NCBI GenBank assembly: GCA_029940245.1
Contig: JAOZRF010000055.1
Location: forward strand, 1 to 11,196
DNA length: 11,196 nucleotides
Reading direction: 5' to 3'
From: Desulfobacula sp.
GTDB taxonomy: Bacteria; Desulfobacterota; Desulfobacteria; Desulfobacterales; Desulfobacteraceae
Shown: positions 1 through 8,169 of the stretch, in pieces
Layout: the number at the start of each line of letters is the position of its first letter
Numbering within the stretch: the stretch's first letter is position 1
Position numbers and translations under genes: made by a program
Notes under the pieces: generated by a model
What the model saw: only the letters and a program-made list of their open reading frames with translations
Told to the model about the DNA's origin: nothing
Database searches by the model: none

Positions 1-1775
1 TACCTTGGAAAACCCTGGTGTGTCAGAGCTTTTTCTATTAAATAAAAAGAAATATCTTTGGGATCTTGTTTTTTATCTTTACGATTTTTATCAGATAAGT
101 TGACCCTCTTGATTTTGTTTGATCTTCTCAGTCTGAAAAATAATATCAACCCCAATGGCAGTATCAGCCAGAGCCCATATTGCTTCATGAGCTCAGAGCC
201 GGTTTCATACCGCAACCGGGACAGTTTAAATCCAAGAAAAGAAAAAAAGTCTCCTGTTACAGATGATTTTATTTTTTGACTGTCTGTCTTAAGGAATCCA
301 GGTGGTGTGGTATCGAAATTCCTCCACTGGCCATTGACAAAGGCTTTTGACCAGGCATGGGCATCCCGCTGTCTTACAACCAGATGATTTCCCAGGCGAT
401 AATATTCATGGGCAATATACCCTGTGGCATATCGAGCAGGAATCCCGGCCTGCCTTAAAAGAAGTGTGGCTGCCGTGGCAAAAAGCTCACAATGTCCTGA
501 TCGGGTGTGATGTAAAAAATTTTGCAAAGGGGTTAGCTGATCTTGTTTTCCTTTTAACTCCAGAGAATATGTATATTTATTTAAAAAATAGTGTCTTATG
601 GTTTTTAAAATATCTTGCTCTGACATTTTATCAAGTCCCAGTGATTCAGCAATTTTGACTATCCCGGGCAATTCAATTTCAGGAATCAACAAATCCTGGT
701 CACAAGGCAGTGCATCATAGGACAAGTTGCCTGTATAGGAGACAATACCCTTTATCAGGGAGGGTATGTTTTCTACCCTGACAGACTGCATTGCATTTTT
801 ACTACAGGCATCGGCTTTCATATCAGATATGGTGAGAACTCCGGAAGGCAGGCTTAAAACAGCATTGTTCCTTGAGGGTCTGAAATAAAATGTCATTTTT
901 TGACTGGAGCTTACAAGGGGATTTATCTGCCAGAAAGTTTTATTATATGCATTTTCAATGGATTCAAATCCATATCCTGCATACCAGTTTGAAATTGAAA
1001 ATCCATTATAGCTGGCTTTGTGAAGAAGATAGGTTTTCCCTTTAGTATAATCCTGAAAAAAAGCTCTTAAAACAATTTTATCAGATAGTTTAAGCTTTCC
1101 GATTTCGCCTAAAGCGGTAAAATTTTGAAATGGGTTGTCTGCATAATAACCTGAATAATATTCCATCACCCATTGGTTGATTTTCATGCTTGTTACACGA
1201 ATGGTGTTATGCCCGACATACCCTGAAACAATTGTCATAAAAATACATAAGGCCCATAAAAAAAAAGATACCCGCTTTGACCTGACCTGCCACAATCCCC
1301 AGACAAAAAATAAAACAAGGCTTGCATAAAATAATGGTCCTTTTGAATTTACCGTGGCTGAAGAGATGATACAAAAAAGGCTGTAAAGAAAAGAGATGTC
1401 AATTTCAGAAGAATCATGGAAATTTGGTTTAAGTCTTTTTTTTTGAATTATAAAAAAAGACCGGGTGTTTATGGTTCCCTTTACACTGAATTCCTGGGCT
1501 GCAATAACTGGAAAAAAAACCAGAGGAAGCCATTTTAAAATAATCAATATTGCCTTTTGGGCTTCAAGGGTTAATGAAATCACAATAACCCCGGCCAAAA
1601 AGACAATACTGATATCAACGAATTTATTAAAATCAGAAGGCTTGAATTCAAATCTGGATTTATATACACGGGAAAATTCAAGGGCAGCGGCAAGGCCGAT
1701 GGCGATCCAAAGGGTCTGAACCTGCCACCCCCAGAATAAAACAATTGCGCCTAAAAAAAATCGAGGGGTTTTCAT
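1..1775 (-). CDS. TgpA-like membrane transglutaminase (3' end outside window)
   Basis: I translated the minus strand from the ATG at 1775 down to base 1. It stays open for 591 codons with no stop, so the C-terminus lies beyond the left edge. The visible protein has about six hydrophobic segments near residues 5-30, 52-70, 73-91, 126-141, 146-162 and 169-188. A long soluble part follows, then one more membrane segment near 533-547 and a Lys/Arg-rich tail. A transglutaminase-like core lies at about 410-490 with an intact Cys-His-Asp triad: Cys429 in SGHCELFA, His473 in RDAHAW and Asp488 in NFDTTPP. This layout matches the TgpA (DUF3488/transglutaminase) family, whose core is usually placed on the outer face of the membrane. 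The start overlaps the stop of the DUF58 gene (ATGA), which points to translational coupling. The physiological substrate is unknown. A transglutaminase fold may also act as a protease or amidase. Confidence 0.9.
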   Translation of the reverse strand, partial: MKTPRFFLGAIVLFWGWQVQTLWIAIGLAAALEFSRVYKSRFEFKPSDFNKFVDISIVFLAGVIVISLTLEAQKAILIILKWLPLVFFPVIAAQEFSVKGTINTRSFFIIQKKRLKPNFHDSSEIDISFLYSLFCIISSATVNSKGPLFYASLVLFFVWGLWQVRSKRVSFFLWALCIFMTIVSGYVGHNTIRVTSMKINQWVMEYYSGYYADNPFQNFTALGEIGKLKLSDKIVLRAFFQDYTKGKTYLLHKASYNGFSISNWYAGYGFESIENAYNKTFWQINPLVSSSQKMTFYFRPSRNNAVLSLPSGVLTISDMKADACSKNAMQSVRVENIPSLIKGIVSYTGNLSYDALPCDQDLLIPEIELPGIVKIAESLGLDKMSEQDILKTIRHYFLNKYTYSLELKGKQDQLTPLQNFLHHTRSGHCELFATAATLLLRQAGIPARYATGYIAHEYYRLGNHLVVRQRDAHAWSKAFVNGQWRNFDTTPPGFLKTDSQKIKSSVTGDFFSFLGFKLSRLRYETGSELMKQYGLWLILPLGLILFFRLRRSNKIKRVNLSDKNRKDKKQDPKDISFYLIEKALTHQGFPR

Positions 1776-3127
1776 ATCTGACCTGAAATTTTCTGAACAT
1801 GGCCTGGTTCCACAACTTTGATATCACCCATGGCAGTCATGTCGTGAAATATTTTTGCTTCCATTTTTTTTCTGTTTTCTGCCAGTACAATTACAGATAT
1901 GGGAACCAATGCCTGTTTAAACAATTGATAAACTTTTTTATGCTCCTCTTCCCAGCCTAAAAAAATGCAAATGGAACTGGAAAATTTCTTCAGACCAGCC
2001 TGTATAAAGGGAGCCGGTTCAAAAATAGTCTTCTCTTCGCAGGGCTCAACACAGGCCAGAATCTCAAGCATTTTTTTAGAATGGCCAAGCCCCCTGCCCC
2101 AGGAAAAAGAATGGGTCTGATTCCCGATTAATATTAAATCAAAGATGGCTTCATGGGTCTTAAGGGGTGTGATATAAGAAGATGCAATGCTGACAGCCGA
2201 CTCAAAAAGTGTTTCATTGCCTGAATTCAAAATTGTATCCAGAATAATGATGTGCCTTATAAAAAATTCATCCTCAAATTCTTTGATGACAAGTTCATTT
2301 TTTTTAGCAAAGGTCCTCCAGTGAATATTTCGCAAAGAGTCTCCCGGGCGATAGTGACGTAAAGACATAAATTCATCTGAATTCCCGATGGATGATGCCA
2401 GACAAATCCCTCCGGGTTGATATTGCCTTGTGGATGTGAGTTTTGGAATTTCAAGCCGGTATTGTTTTGGCAGCACAAGCATTTTCTGTTTTTTTTTAAC
2501 CCTGTGAAGCCGATTGAAAATACCCATGGCATCGGGCCTTGCAAAAGTGCACCCTGAAAAATTAATGTATCCTCTATGGCCCGGGACAAACAGGACTTTC
2601 ACACGGATGGTTTCCCCGGCAGGCAAAACCGGCAATTCAATGGGTTTAAACCGGGCTTTCCGGTTTTTCTGTATCAACCACAGCCATCTAAAATACAAAG
2701 TTTTTCTGTCCCAGGCATTTCTTAAATGCTCAAAAGGTTCTTTTTTTGATAATAAAACTTTTAAAGAAGGCCTGGGATCATCTATCTCATCATAAAGGAT
2801 AAGCCCTTTTTGTGTTCTGGATGATAAATTTTTAATTTCGATTTCATAAAAACCCTTTTCCCCCATGGTTGCATATTCAGGAAGGATTCGATTGACAATT
2901 ACCGTAAGCTTGAAACCAAACAGGCTGTATATTAAAGAAACCAGAATAACAGAAACACAAAATGCCAGGACCTGGTAAAGATTTGTTTTTAAAATATTAA
3001 AACCAAATATTCCCGACATTATAATCCCTGCAATGATTATGGTGCCGGCAGGCGTAAAATGCCTCTTGCGCCAAAGTCTCAAAACATAAAACAAGCGGTA
3101 TGAGTTATATAAAAACCTGACCGGCAT
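1772..3127 (-). CDS. DUF58 domain membrane protein of the MoxR gene cluster
   Basis: This 451-residue protein has two hydrophobic helices near residues 26-44 and 51-70, a beta-rich middle, and the DUF58 signature at about 251-287: DEF.SLR.YRPGDSLRNIHWR followed by KNELVIKEFEDE. After the signature the chain enters a von Willebrand A-like fold at IIILDT (294-298). The metal-site motif there reads DTILN instead of DxSxS, so metal binding of the classical kind is doubtful. DUF58 proteins are usually encoded beside MoxR ATPases and are thought to be their partners or clients at the membrane. Here the gene starts 7 nt after the ATPase stop codon, and its own stop overlaps the start of the transglutaminase. 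The family assignment is secure. The cellular function is not established. Confidence 0.92.
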   Translation of the reverse strand: MPVRFLYNSYRLFYVLRLWRKRHFTPAGTIIIAGIIMSGIFGFNILKTNLYQVLAFCVSVILVSLIYSLFGFKLTVIVNRILPEYATMGEKGFYEIEIKNLSSRTQKGLILYDEIDDPRPSLKVLLSKKEPFEHLRNAWDRKTLYFRWLWLIQKNRKARFKPIELPVLPAGETIRVKVLFVPGHRGYINFSGCTFARPDAMGIFNRLHRVKKKQKMLVLPKQYRLEIPKLTSTRQYQPGGICLASSIGNSDEFMSLRHYRPGDSLRNIHWRTFAKKNELVIKEFEDEFFIRHIIILDTILNSGNETLFESAVSIASSYITPLKTHEAIFDLILIGNQTHSFSWGRGLGHSKKMLEILACVEPCEEKTIFEPAPFIQAGLKKFSSSICIFLGWEEEHKKVYQLFKQALVPISVIVLAENRKKMEAKIFHDMTAMGDIKVVEPGHVQKISGQI

Positions 3128-3134
3128 AAAGGCC

Positions 3135-4085
3135 TTATACTGGAACGGGAATGGATTTTAAAATATCTTCCACAACAAACCCGGCCGTCACCCCTGAAAA
3201 GATTGACTGGGGATCCAGTATCAACCTGTGGGCAATGACAACCACGGCAATCTCTTGTATATGGTCAGCCGTTATAAAACTCTGGTTGTCAAAAACTGCC
3301 AGAGCCTGGGCCGTCTTCATTAAGGCAATGGTTGCTCTCGGACTTGCACCAAGGCTGATCCCGGTTTTTTCCCGGGTCATATTAACAAGGTCAACCATAT
3401 AGCGTTTAAGTTCTTCTGCAATAAATACCTGGCTGACCATCCTACGCAACCTTAAAATTTCTTTCAGGGTAACACAAGGTGTGAGGGTATGAATCGGATG
3501 GTTTTCCTGCTGTTCAGACAATATTGCAACTTCCTGTTCCCTTTCCACATATCCCAGTTTAAGCTGCATGGCAAACCTGTCCATCTGGGCTTCCGGCAGG
3601 GGATAGGTTCCACTGGATTCAATTGGATTCTGGGTGGCAATAACAAAAAACAGCTCTTCCAGCTTTAAAATATTCCCATCAATACTCACCTGGCCTTCAG
3701 CCATGGATTCCAGCAGGGCAGATTGAGTTCGCGGTGATGCCCGATTGATTTCATCTGCCAGAAGGATATTGGTAAACACAGGCCCTTTATGAAATTTAAA
3801 AATCTTTTGGGACGGGTCAAAGATTGAAACTCCCAGAATATCTGAGGGCAAAAGGTCCGGTGTAAATTGAATTCTTTTAAAATCTGCATCTATACTTTTG
3901 GCCAATGCCTTGGCAAGGGTTGTCTTTCCCGTTCCAGGATTGTCCTCCAAAAGAATATGCCCATTGCTGGCAAGTCCGGCAAGAATATAACGAATGCACT
4001 CTTTCCGGCCTTTAATGACCGTTTCTATATTGGCTGCCAGGCGCTTGAAAATCTCATGACCCCATTGACAACTTAACGCTTCCAT
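3135..4085 (-). CDS. MoxR family AAA+ ATPase
   Basis: From the ATG at 4085 this is a 316-residue AAA+ ATPase of the MoxR group. Walker A is EDNPGTGKTT (47-56, Lys54), Walker B is ILLADEIN (107-114, Asp111-Glu112), and sensor 1 is ATQNP (150-154). The downstream PLPEAQMDRF stretch (162-171) and the sensor-2-like GASPRA are also typical of MoxR. These proteins form hexameric, chaperone-like rings that remodel partner proteins, often ones with VWA or DUF58 domains. The next gene encodes such a partner. An in-frame ATG lies 17 codons upstream at 4136, but it has no ribosome binding site and its extra N-terminus (VIKNNDRNNS) is low-complexity and not family-like. The ATG at 4085 has AAAGGGA 6 nt upstream, so I prefer it. 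This is the first gene of the minus-strand cluster. Confidence 0.93.
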   Translation of the reverse strand: MEALSCQWGHEIFKRLAANIETVIKGRKECIRYILAGLASNGHILLEDNPGTGKTTLAKALAKSIDADFKRIQFTPDLLPSDILGVSIFDPSQKIFKFHKGPVFTNILLADEINRASPRTQSALLESMAEGQVSIDGNILKLEELFFVIATQNPIESSGTYPLPEAQMDRFAMQLKLGYVEREQEVAILSEQQENHPIHTLTPCVTLKEILRLRRMVSQVFIAEELKRYMVDLVNMTREKTGISLGASPRATIALMKTAQALAVFDNQSFITADHIQEIAVVVIAHRLILDPQSIFSGVTAGFVVEDILKSIPVPV

Positions 4086-4091
4086 ACTATT

Positions 4092-4098
4092 TCCCTTT
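4092..4098 (-). promoter_or_regulatory. Shine-Dalgarno site deciding the MoxR ATPase start
   Basis: On the minus strand the sequence reads AAAGGGA, then 6 nt, then ATG at 4085. The alternative upstream ATG at 4136 is preceded by CCTTTGAAAC, which has no purine-rich ribosome binding site. Confidence 0.6.
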
Positions 4099-4142
4099 AA
4101 ACAAGAATTATTTCTATCATTATTTTTAATTACCATGTTTCA

Positions 4143-4193
4143 AAGGCTTCCACAACGGCCATAAAAACTAATTGATCTCGTTGTGGAAGCCTT
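4143..4193. repeat. Perfect 15-bp inverted repeat in the divergent control region
   Basis: The left arm AAGGCTTCCACAACG (4143-4157) and right arm CGTTGTGGAAGCCTT (4179-4193) are exact reverse complements, separated by 21 nt. The repeat sits between the divergently transcribed MoxR cluster and fdhA, just upstream of the candidate fdhA promoter. A long two-arm palindrome in this place is most simply an operator for a dimeric regulator or a DNA-looping site. It could also form a hairpin in a leader transcript. I saw no second copy in the window. Confidence 0.75.
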
Positions 4194-4210
4194 GTAACCT
4201 TTTTGTAACC
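4192..4210 (+). repeat. Two TTGTAACC direct repeats, 11 bp apart
   Basis: TTGTAACC occurs at 4192-4199 and again at 4203-4210, one helical turn apart. The first copy abuts and slightly overlaps the right arm of the inverted repeat. The second copy overlaps the candidate -35 element of the fdhA promoter. The phasing fits a tandem binding site for a regulator on one DNA face, but no regulator is identified. Confidence 0.5.
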
Positions 4211-4231
4211 CCCCTGTGCTATGAGAATAAA
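4203..4231 (+). promoter_or_regulatory. Candidate sigma-70 type promoter for fdhA
   Basis: TTGTAA (4203-4208, 4 of 6 matches to TTGACA) is followed by 17 nt and AATAAA (4226-4231, 4 of 6 to TATAAT). This would give a leader of roughly 60 nt. The match is moderate in AT-rich DNA. I saw no sigma-54 GG/GC pair in this interval and no convincing promoter for the minus-strand cluster. Confidence 0.3.
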
Positions 4232-4284
4232 AAAATGAAGCGGGTTCATTAAATTTTGTGAAAAACATTTTTTAAACATTGAAC

Positions 4285-4291
4285 AAGGAGG
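4285..4291 (+). promoter_or_regulatory. Shine-Dalgarno site of fdhA
   Basis: AAGGAGG lies 9 nt before the ATG at 4301. It fixes the start immediately ahead of the Tat signal peptide. Confidence 0.8.
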
Positions 4292-4300
4292 CTTTTTTAG

Positions 4301-7300
4301 ATGAAACTCGACAGAAGAGACTTTATCAAAATTTCCGGGGCCACGGCTGCGGGAATTGCCGTCAGCGGACTGGGGTTTGACCTTAAACAAGTTAAATCCC
4401 ATGCCGGAATGCTGAAAACCAGGTATGCCAAGGAAAGCACGACCATCTGCTGCTATTGTGCAGTGGGATGCGGTGCCATTGTGCATACCAGCAAAAGGGG
4501 CGATGGAAGGGTAATGAATATTGAGGGTGATCCTGACCATGTCATCAACCAGGGTTCCCTATGTTCAAAAGGGTCTTCCATTAAACAGCTTGTTGAAAAT
4601 GAAAACCGTCTTACAGAACCCATGTACCGGGCGCCTTACTCGGACAAATGGCAGACCGTTTCCTGGGACTGGGCACTCAACAATATTGCCGACAGGGTCA
4701 AAAAAACCCGGGATGAGAGTTTTGAAAAAACAAATGCCAAGGGGCAGACGGTCAACAGGACTACTAAAATCGCTTCTGTGGGATCTGCAGCCCTTGATAA
4801 TGAAGAATGCTGGATCTACCAATCTTTAATGAGATCACTGGGGCTTGTCTATATCGAACATCAGGCCAGGATCTGACATAGCGCAACTGTAGCGGCTCTG
4901 GCAGAGTCGTTTGGACGCGGTGCAATGACAAACCACTGGATTGATATCAAAAACAGCGATTGTATTCTCATCATGGGCAGCAATGCTGCAGAAAATCATC
5001 CCATCTCTTTTAAATACGTCACCCAGGCCATGGAAAAAGGGGCCAAACTCATCAATGTTGACCCAAGATTTACACGGACCTCTTCCAAGGCAGATATCTA
5101 TACTGCTTTAAGGTCTGGAACAGATATCGCTTTTCTGGGCGGCATGATCAAATATATTCTGGAGAACAATCTTTACAACCATGAATATACGGCAGCCTAT
5201 ACCAATGCGCCCTTTATCGTGGGTGAGGCATATGGTTTCAAGGATGGACTGTTTGCCGGTTATACGAAAAATGAAGAAGGACCATCTGCGGGCAGTTATG
5301 ACAAATCCAAATGGGCCTTTGAAATGGATGCAAATGGGGTTCCCAAATTAGACAGGACCTTGAAAAATAAAAAAACGGTGTTCCAGTTGATGAAAGAGCA
5401 TTATAGCCGGTATGATCTGGATACTGTTTCCAAAGTAACCGGCACCCCGAAAGAGGATCTTATAGAGGTCTACAAAACCTATGCTGCCACGGGAAAAACA
5501 GGAAAGGCCGGAACAATCATGTATGCCATGGGCTGGACCCAGCATACCGTTGGAACTCAAAATATCCGCACAATGGCCATGATCCAGTTGATGCTTGGCA
5601 ACATGGGCGTTGCCGGCGGCGGTGTGAATGCACTGAGGGGTGAATCCAATGTTCAGGGTTCAACAGATCATTGCCTGTTATGGCATATCTGGCCGGGCTA
5701 TCTCAAGACCCCGAGGGCATCTAATAACAGCCTGGAAGCCTACAACAAAAAATGGACACCCAAAAGCCAGGATCCATTATCTGCCAACTGGTGGCAGAAC
5801 TATCCCAAATATTCTGTAAGCCTGCTCAAGTCTTTTTTTGGAAAGACTGCCACCAAAGACAACCAATTTGGTTACAACTGGCTGCCAAAAGTGGACGACG
5901 GCAGTGTATACTCCTGGTTTGATATTTTTGATTCCATGTATAAAGGCGATGTCAAAGGCTTTTTTGCCTGGGGCCAGAACCCGGCCTGCTCGGGTTCCAA
6001 TGCTTCCAAGGTGAGAAAATCCATGGAAGAATTGGACTGGATGGTCAATGTCAATATTTTTGACAATGAGACGGGTTCTTTCTGGAAAGGGCCGGGCACA
6101 GATGCATCAAAGATCAAGACCGAGGTTTTTATGCTGCCGGCAGCGGTTTCCGTTGAAAAAGAAGGCAGTATCACCAACTCCGGCCGATGGATGCAATGGC
6201 GGTATCAGGGACCCAAGCCCCTTGGCAACAGCCGTCCTGACGGAGACATCATCATGGAACTGGGGCAGCGCATCAAGGAAGCCTATAAAAAAGGCGGTGG
6301 TGTATTTAAAGATCCCATTGTTAATTTAAAATGGGATTATGAAACCAACGGTGCCTATGATCCCCATAAAGCAGCCAAGGAAATCAACGGGTATTTTACA
6401 AAAGATGTAACAGTCAAAGGCAAACTATGCAAAAAAGGCACCCTGGTACCAAGTTTTGCATGGCTCCAGACAGACGGTTCAACCTCTTCAGGCAACTGGT
6501 TATATTGCAACTCCTATACGGAAAAAGGAAATATGTCAGCCAGGAGAAGCCAGCAAGATGCCCCCAATAATATCGGGCTTTATCCTGAATTTGCATGGTG
6601 CTGGCCCGTTAACCGGAGAATCATTTACAACAGGGCATCCGTTGACCCCAAGGGTCGTCCCTGGGATAAGAAAGACTGGGTCATTAAATTTGCCGGCGAG
6701 GAAAAAGACGGCAAATATGTATCCAAAAAATGGATAGGTGATGTACCGGATGGCGGGTGGTATCCCCTGGAAAACCCGGATGGTTCCAAAAGAAAAGATT
6801 CCAAACATCCTTTTATCATGCGCAAACACGGATTTGGACAGATTTTTGGACCTGGACGTGCCGACGGACCGTTCCCGGAACATTATGAACCACTTGAATG
6901 CCCCGTGGAAAAGAACTCTTTCAGCTCCCAGATGGTCAACCCGACAGCGGTCGTCTACAACACAAAAGCAGATGCCCATGCCACCTGTGATCCGAGATTC
7001 CCGTTTGTGGGAACCACCTATCGCGTATCAGAGCATTGGCAGACAGGACTTATGACCCGTCCCCAGCCATGGCTCATGGAATTGCAACCCAATATGTTCG
7101 TGGAGATGAGCGAGGAGCTGGCAAAACTTCGTGGGATTAAAAACGGTGAAAGGGTTAATGTTACAAGCGCCAGGTCATCTGTTGAGTGTACAGCCATTGT
7201 AACAAAACGGTTCAAACCCTTTAAAATAGGATATGCAACTGTTCACCAGGTAGGCGTTCCCTGGCATTATGGCTGGCGATGGCCTGCCACTGGAACAGAA

Positions 7301-7393
7301 GAAAGTGCCAACCTTCTGACACCTTCGGCGGGAGACCCGAATACCAGGATTCCTGAAACCAAGGCCTTTATGGTCAATGTAACAAAGCTTTAA
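4301..7393 (+). CDS. fdhA: Selenocysteine formate dehydrogenase, catalytic alpha subunit
   Basis: This gene encodes the catalytic subunit that oxidises formate to CO2 (or runs in reverse) at a Mo/W-bis-pterin guanine dinucleotide centre. Read through the in-frame TGA at 4874-4876, it is a 1030-residue protein, close to the usual FdhA/FdnG length. It begins with a Tat signal (Arg5-Arg6 in DRRDFIKISG, possible cleavage after SHA at 35), so it is exported folded. One [4Fe-4S] cluster is bound by Cys50, Cys53, Cys57 and Cys88. Selenocysteine 192 is followed by His193, as in known formate dehydrogenases. Arg446 in LRGESNVQGSTD corresponds to the conserved active-site arginine. The C-terminal pterin-binding domain (about 920-1025) ends with the family motif HQVGVPWHYGW. 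Without recoding, the gene looks like two ORFs of 191 and 822 codons in the same frame. fdhB follows directly, and the metal (Mo or W) cannot be told from sequence. Confidence 0.95.
4874..4918 (+). promoter_or_regulatory. UGA selenocysteine codon with bacterial SECIS-like hairpin
   Basis: The TGA at 4874-4876 encodes residue 192. Immediately downstream, GCGCAA (4881-4886) can pair with TTG (4911-4913) plus CGC (4916-4918), leaving GA bulged. An apical stem can form around 4886-4907, closing on a loop near GGCTCTG (4894-4900). The position and small size fit the bacterial SECIS that SelB recognises. The loop resembles but does not equal the GGTCT loop of E. coli fdhF. I folded it by eye only. 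The organism must carry selA, selB, selC and selD elsewhere. Confidence 0.8.
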
Positions 7394-7402
7394 GGAGGTG
7401 AT
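7391..7402 (+). promoter_or_regulatory. Extended Shine-Dalgarno of fdhB spanning the fdhA stop
   Basis: TAAGGAGGTGAT is a 12-base perfect complement of the usual 16S rRNA 3' end, and its first three bases are the fdhA stop codon. The fdhB ATG at 7409 lies 10 nt after the GGAGG core. This favours strong, coupled translation of the two subunits. Confidence 0.8.
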
Positions 7403-7408
7403 GACAAC

Positions 7409-8122
7409 ATGTCTAAATCAATATTAATAGATACCACCATCTGTACCGGATGCAGGGGATGCCAGGTAGCATGCAAGCAATGGCACAACCTGCCCGCTGA
7501 AAAAACGACTAACGTGGGGAGCTTTCAAAATCCCCAGGATCTCTCCTTTGATACTTACAAGCTTGTCAGGATGAATGAGGAGATTATTAACGGCAAACTT
7601 GAGTGGCTGTTTTTCGCAGATCAATGCCGTCACTGTATTGATGCGCCCTGTCTTGAAACTGCATTTGATGAAAATGCCATCTACAAAGATTCTGCTACAG
7701 GGGCAGTTCAATACACTAAGACAACCAAAAAGCTTGATGCTGATGAAATTATTGGGTCCTGCCCATATAATATTCCCCGAAAAGCTGTAGATGGCACCCT
7801 TGCCAAATGTGACATGTGCAATGACAGGATTCATAATGGTCTGAAACCAGCCTGCGTAACGGCCTGCCCCACAGGGGCCATGCAGTTTGGTGACAGGGAT
7901 GAAATCCTTGCCCTTGCCGGACAACGGCTGGAAAAAGCCAAAAAGAAATTTCCAAAAGCCATGCTGTTGAACCCGGATGAAGTGAATGTGATTTATCTTG
8001 TCGGATTTGATCCTGAATTATATACGGATTATGCAGTAGCAAGTAATGACAGGGGCGGTTTAAGCCGCAGTGTAGCCCTTCGCAAAATGATGGGCCCCTT
8101 TGCCAAAATGATGCGAGTATAA
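7409..8122 (+). CDS. fdhB: Formate dehydrogenase iron-sulfur beta subunit
   Basis: This 237-residue ferredoxin-like subunit would carry electrons from FdhA to an external acceptor. It has exactly 12 cysteines: 12, 15, 18 and 22 (CTGCRGCQVAC), 73, 76 and 81 (CRHCIDAPC), 118 (SCPYNIPR), and 134, 137, 149 and 153 (CDMC to CVTACPTGA). Twelve ligands fit three [4Fe-4S] clusters, as in the small subunit of the Desulfovibrio gigas enzyme. E. coli FdnH has four clusters and a C-terminal membrane helix, and this protein has neither. There is no signal peptide, so it should be carried through the Tat pathway bound to FdhA. The C-terminal ~80 residues are soluble and charged. The gene follows fdhA by 15 nt and is closed by a strong terminator. 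Confidence 0.94.
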   Translation: MSKSILIDTTICTGCRGCQVACKQWHNLPAEKTTNVGSFQNPQDLSFDTYKLVRMNEEIINGKLEWLFFADQCRHCIDAPCLETAFDENAIYKDSATGAVQYTKTTKKLDADEIIGSCPYNIPRKAVDGTLAKCDMCNDRIHNGLKPACVTACPTGAMQFGDRDEILALAGQRLEKAKKKFPKAMLLNPDEVNVIYLVGFDPELYTDYAVASNDRGGLSRSVALRKMMGPFAKMMRV

Positions 8123-8138
8123 TCTTTAACAATCTTAT

Positions 8139-8169
8139 GCCCGGGAAATTTTTTTCCCGGGCAATTTTT
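8139..8169 (+). terminator. Intrinsic terminator between fdhB and fdhE
   Basis: GCCCGGGAAA (8139-8148) and TTTCCCGGGC (8153-8162) form a perfect 10-bp stem with a TTTT loop, followed by AA and five T. It begins 16 nt after the fdhB stop. Because fdhE begins only 14 nt after the T run, fdhE is probably expressed by partial read-through or from its own weak promoter. Confidence 0.85.

Noticed and set aside
58..1719. Plus-strand ORFs of 73, 103 and 84 codons
   Set aside because: They lie antisense to the continuous transglutaminase frame, which carries a full catalytic triad. Their translations show no family motif.
4143..4204. Inverted repeat as an intrinsic terminator
   Set aside because: No plus-strand gene lies upstream to be terminated, the loop is long at 21 nt, and the T run starts 6 nt after the stem. 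On the minus strand the stem is followed by TGAAAC rather than T residues.
4256..4284. Second promoter candidate (TTGTGA) closer to fdhA
   Set aside because: At a 17-nt spacing the -10 position reads TTGAAC, a poor match, so I did not call it.
4137..4300. Insertion-sequence or MITE ends
   Set aside because: There is no transposase, no target-site duplication that I can see, and only one copy of the repeat in the window.
4130..4540. 136-codon minus-strand ORF over the fdhA start
   Set aside because: It runs antisense to the Tat signal and iron-sulfur region of fdhA, has no recognisable protein features, and would overlap the MoxR start.
4874..4876. Nonsense mutation or pseudogene split in the formate dehydrogenase gene
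   Set aside because: The frame continues without shift, the flanking residues are conserved, and the TGA lies exactly at the catalytic selenocysteine position with a hairpin downstream.
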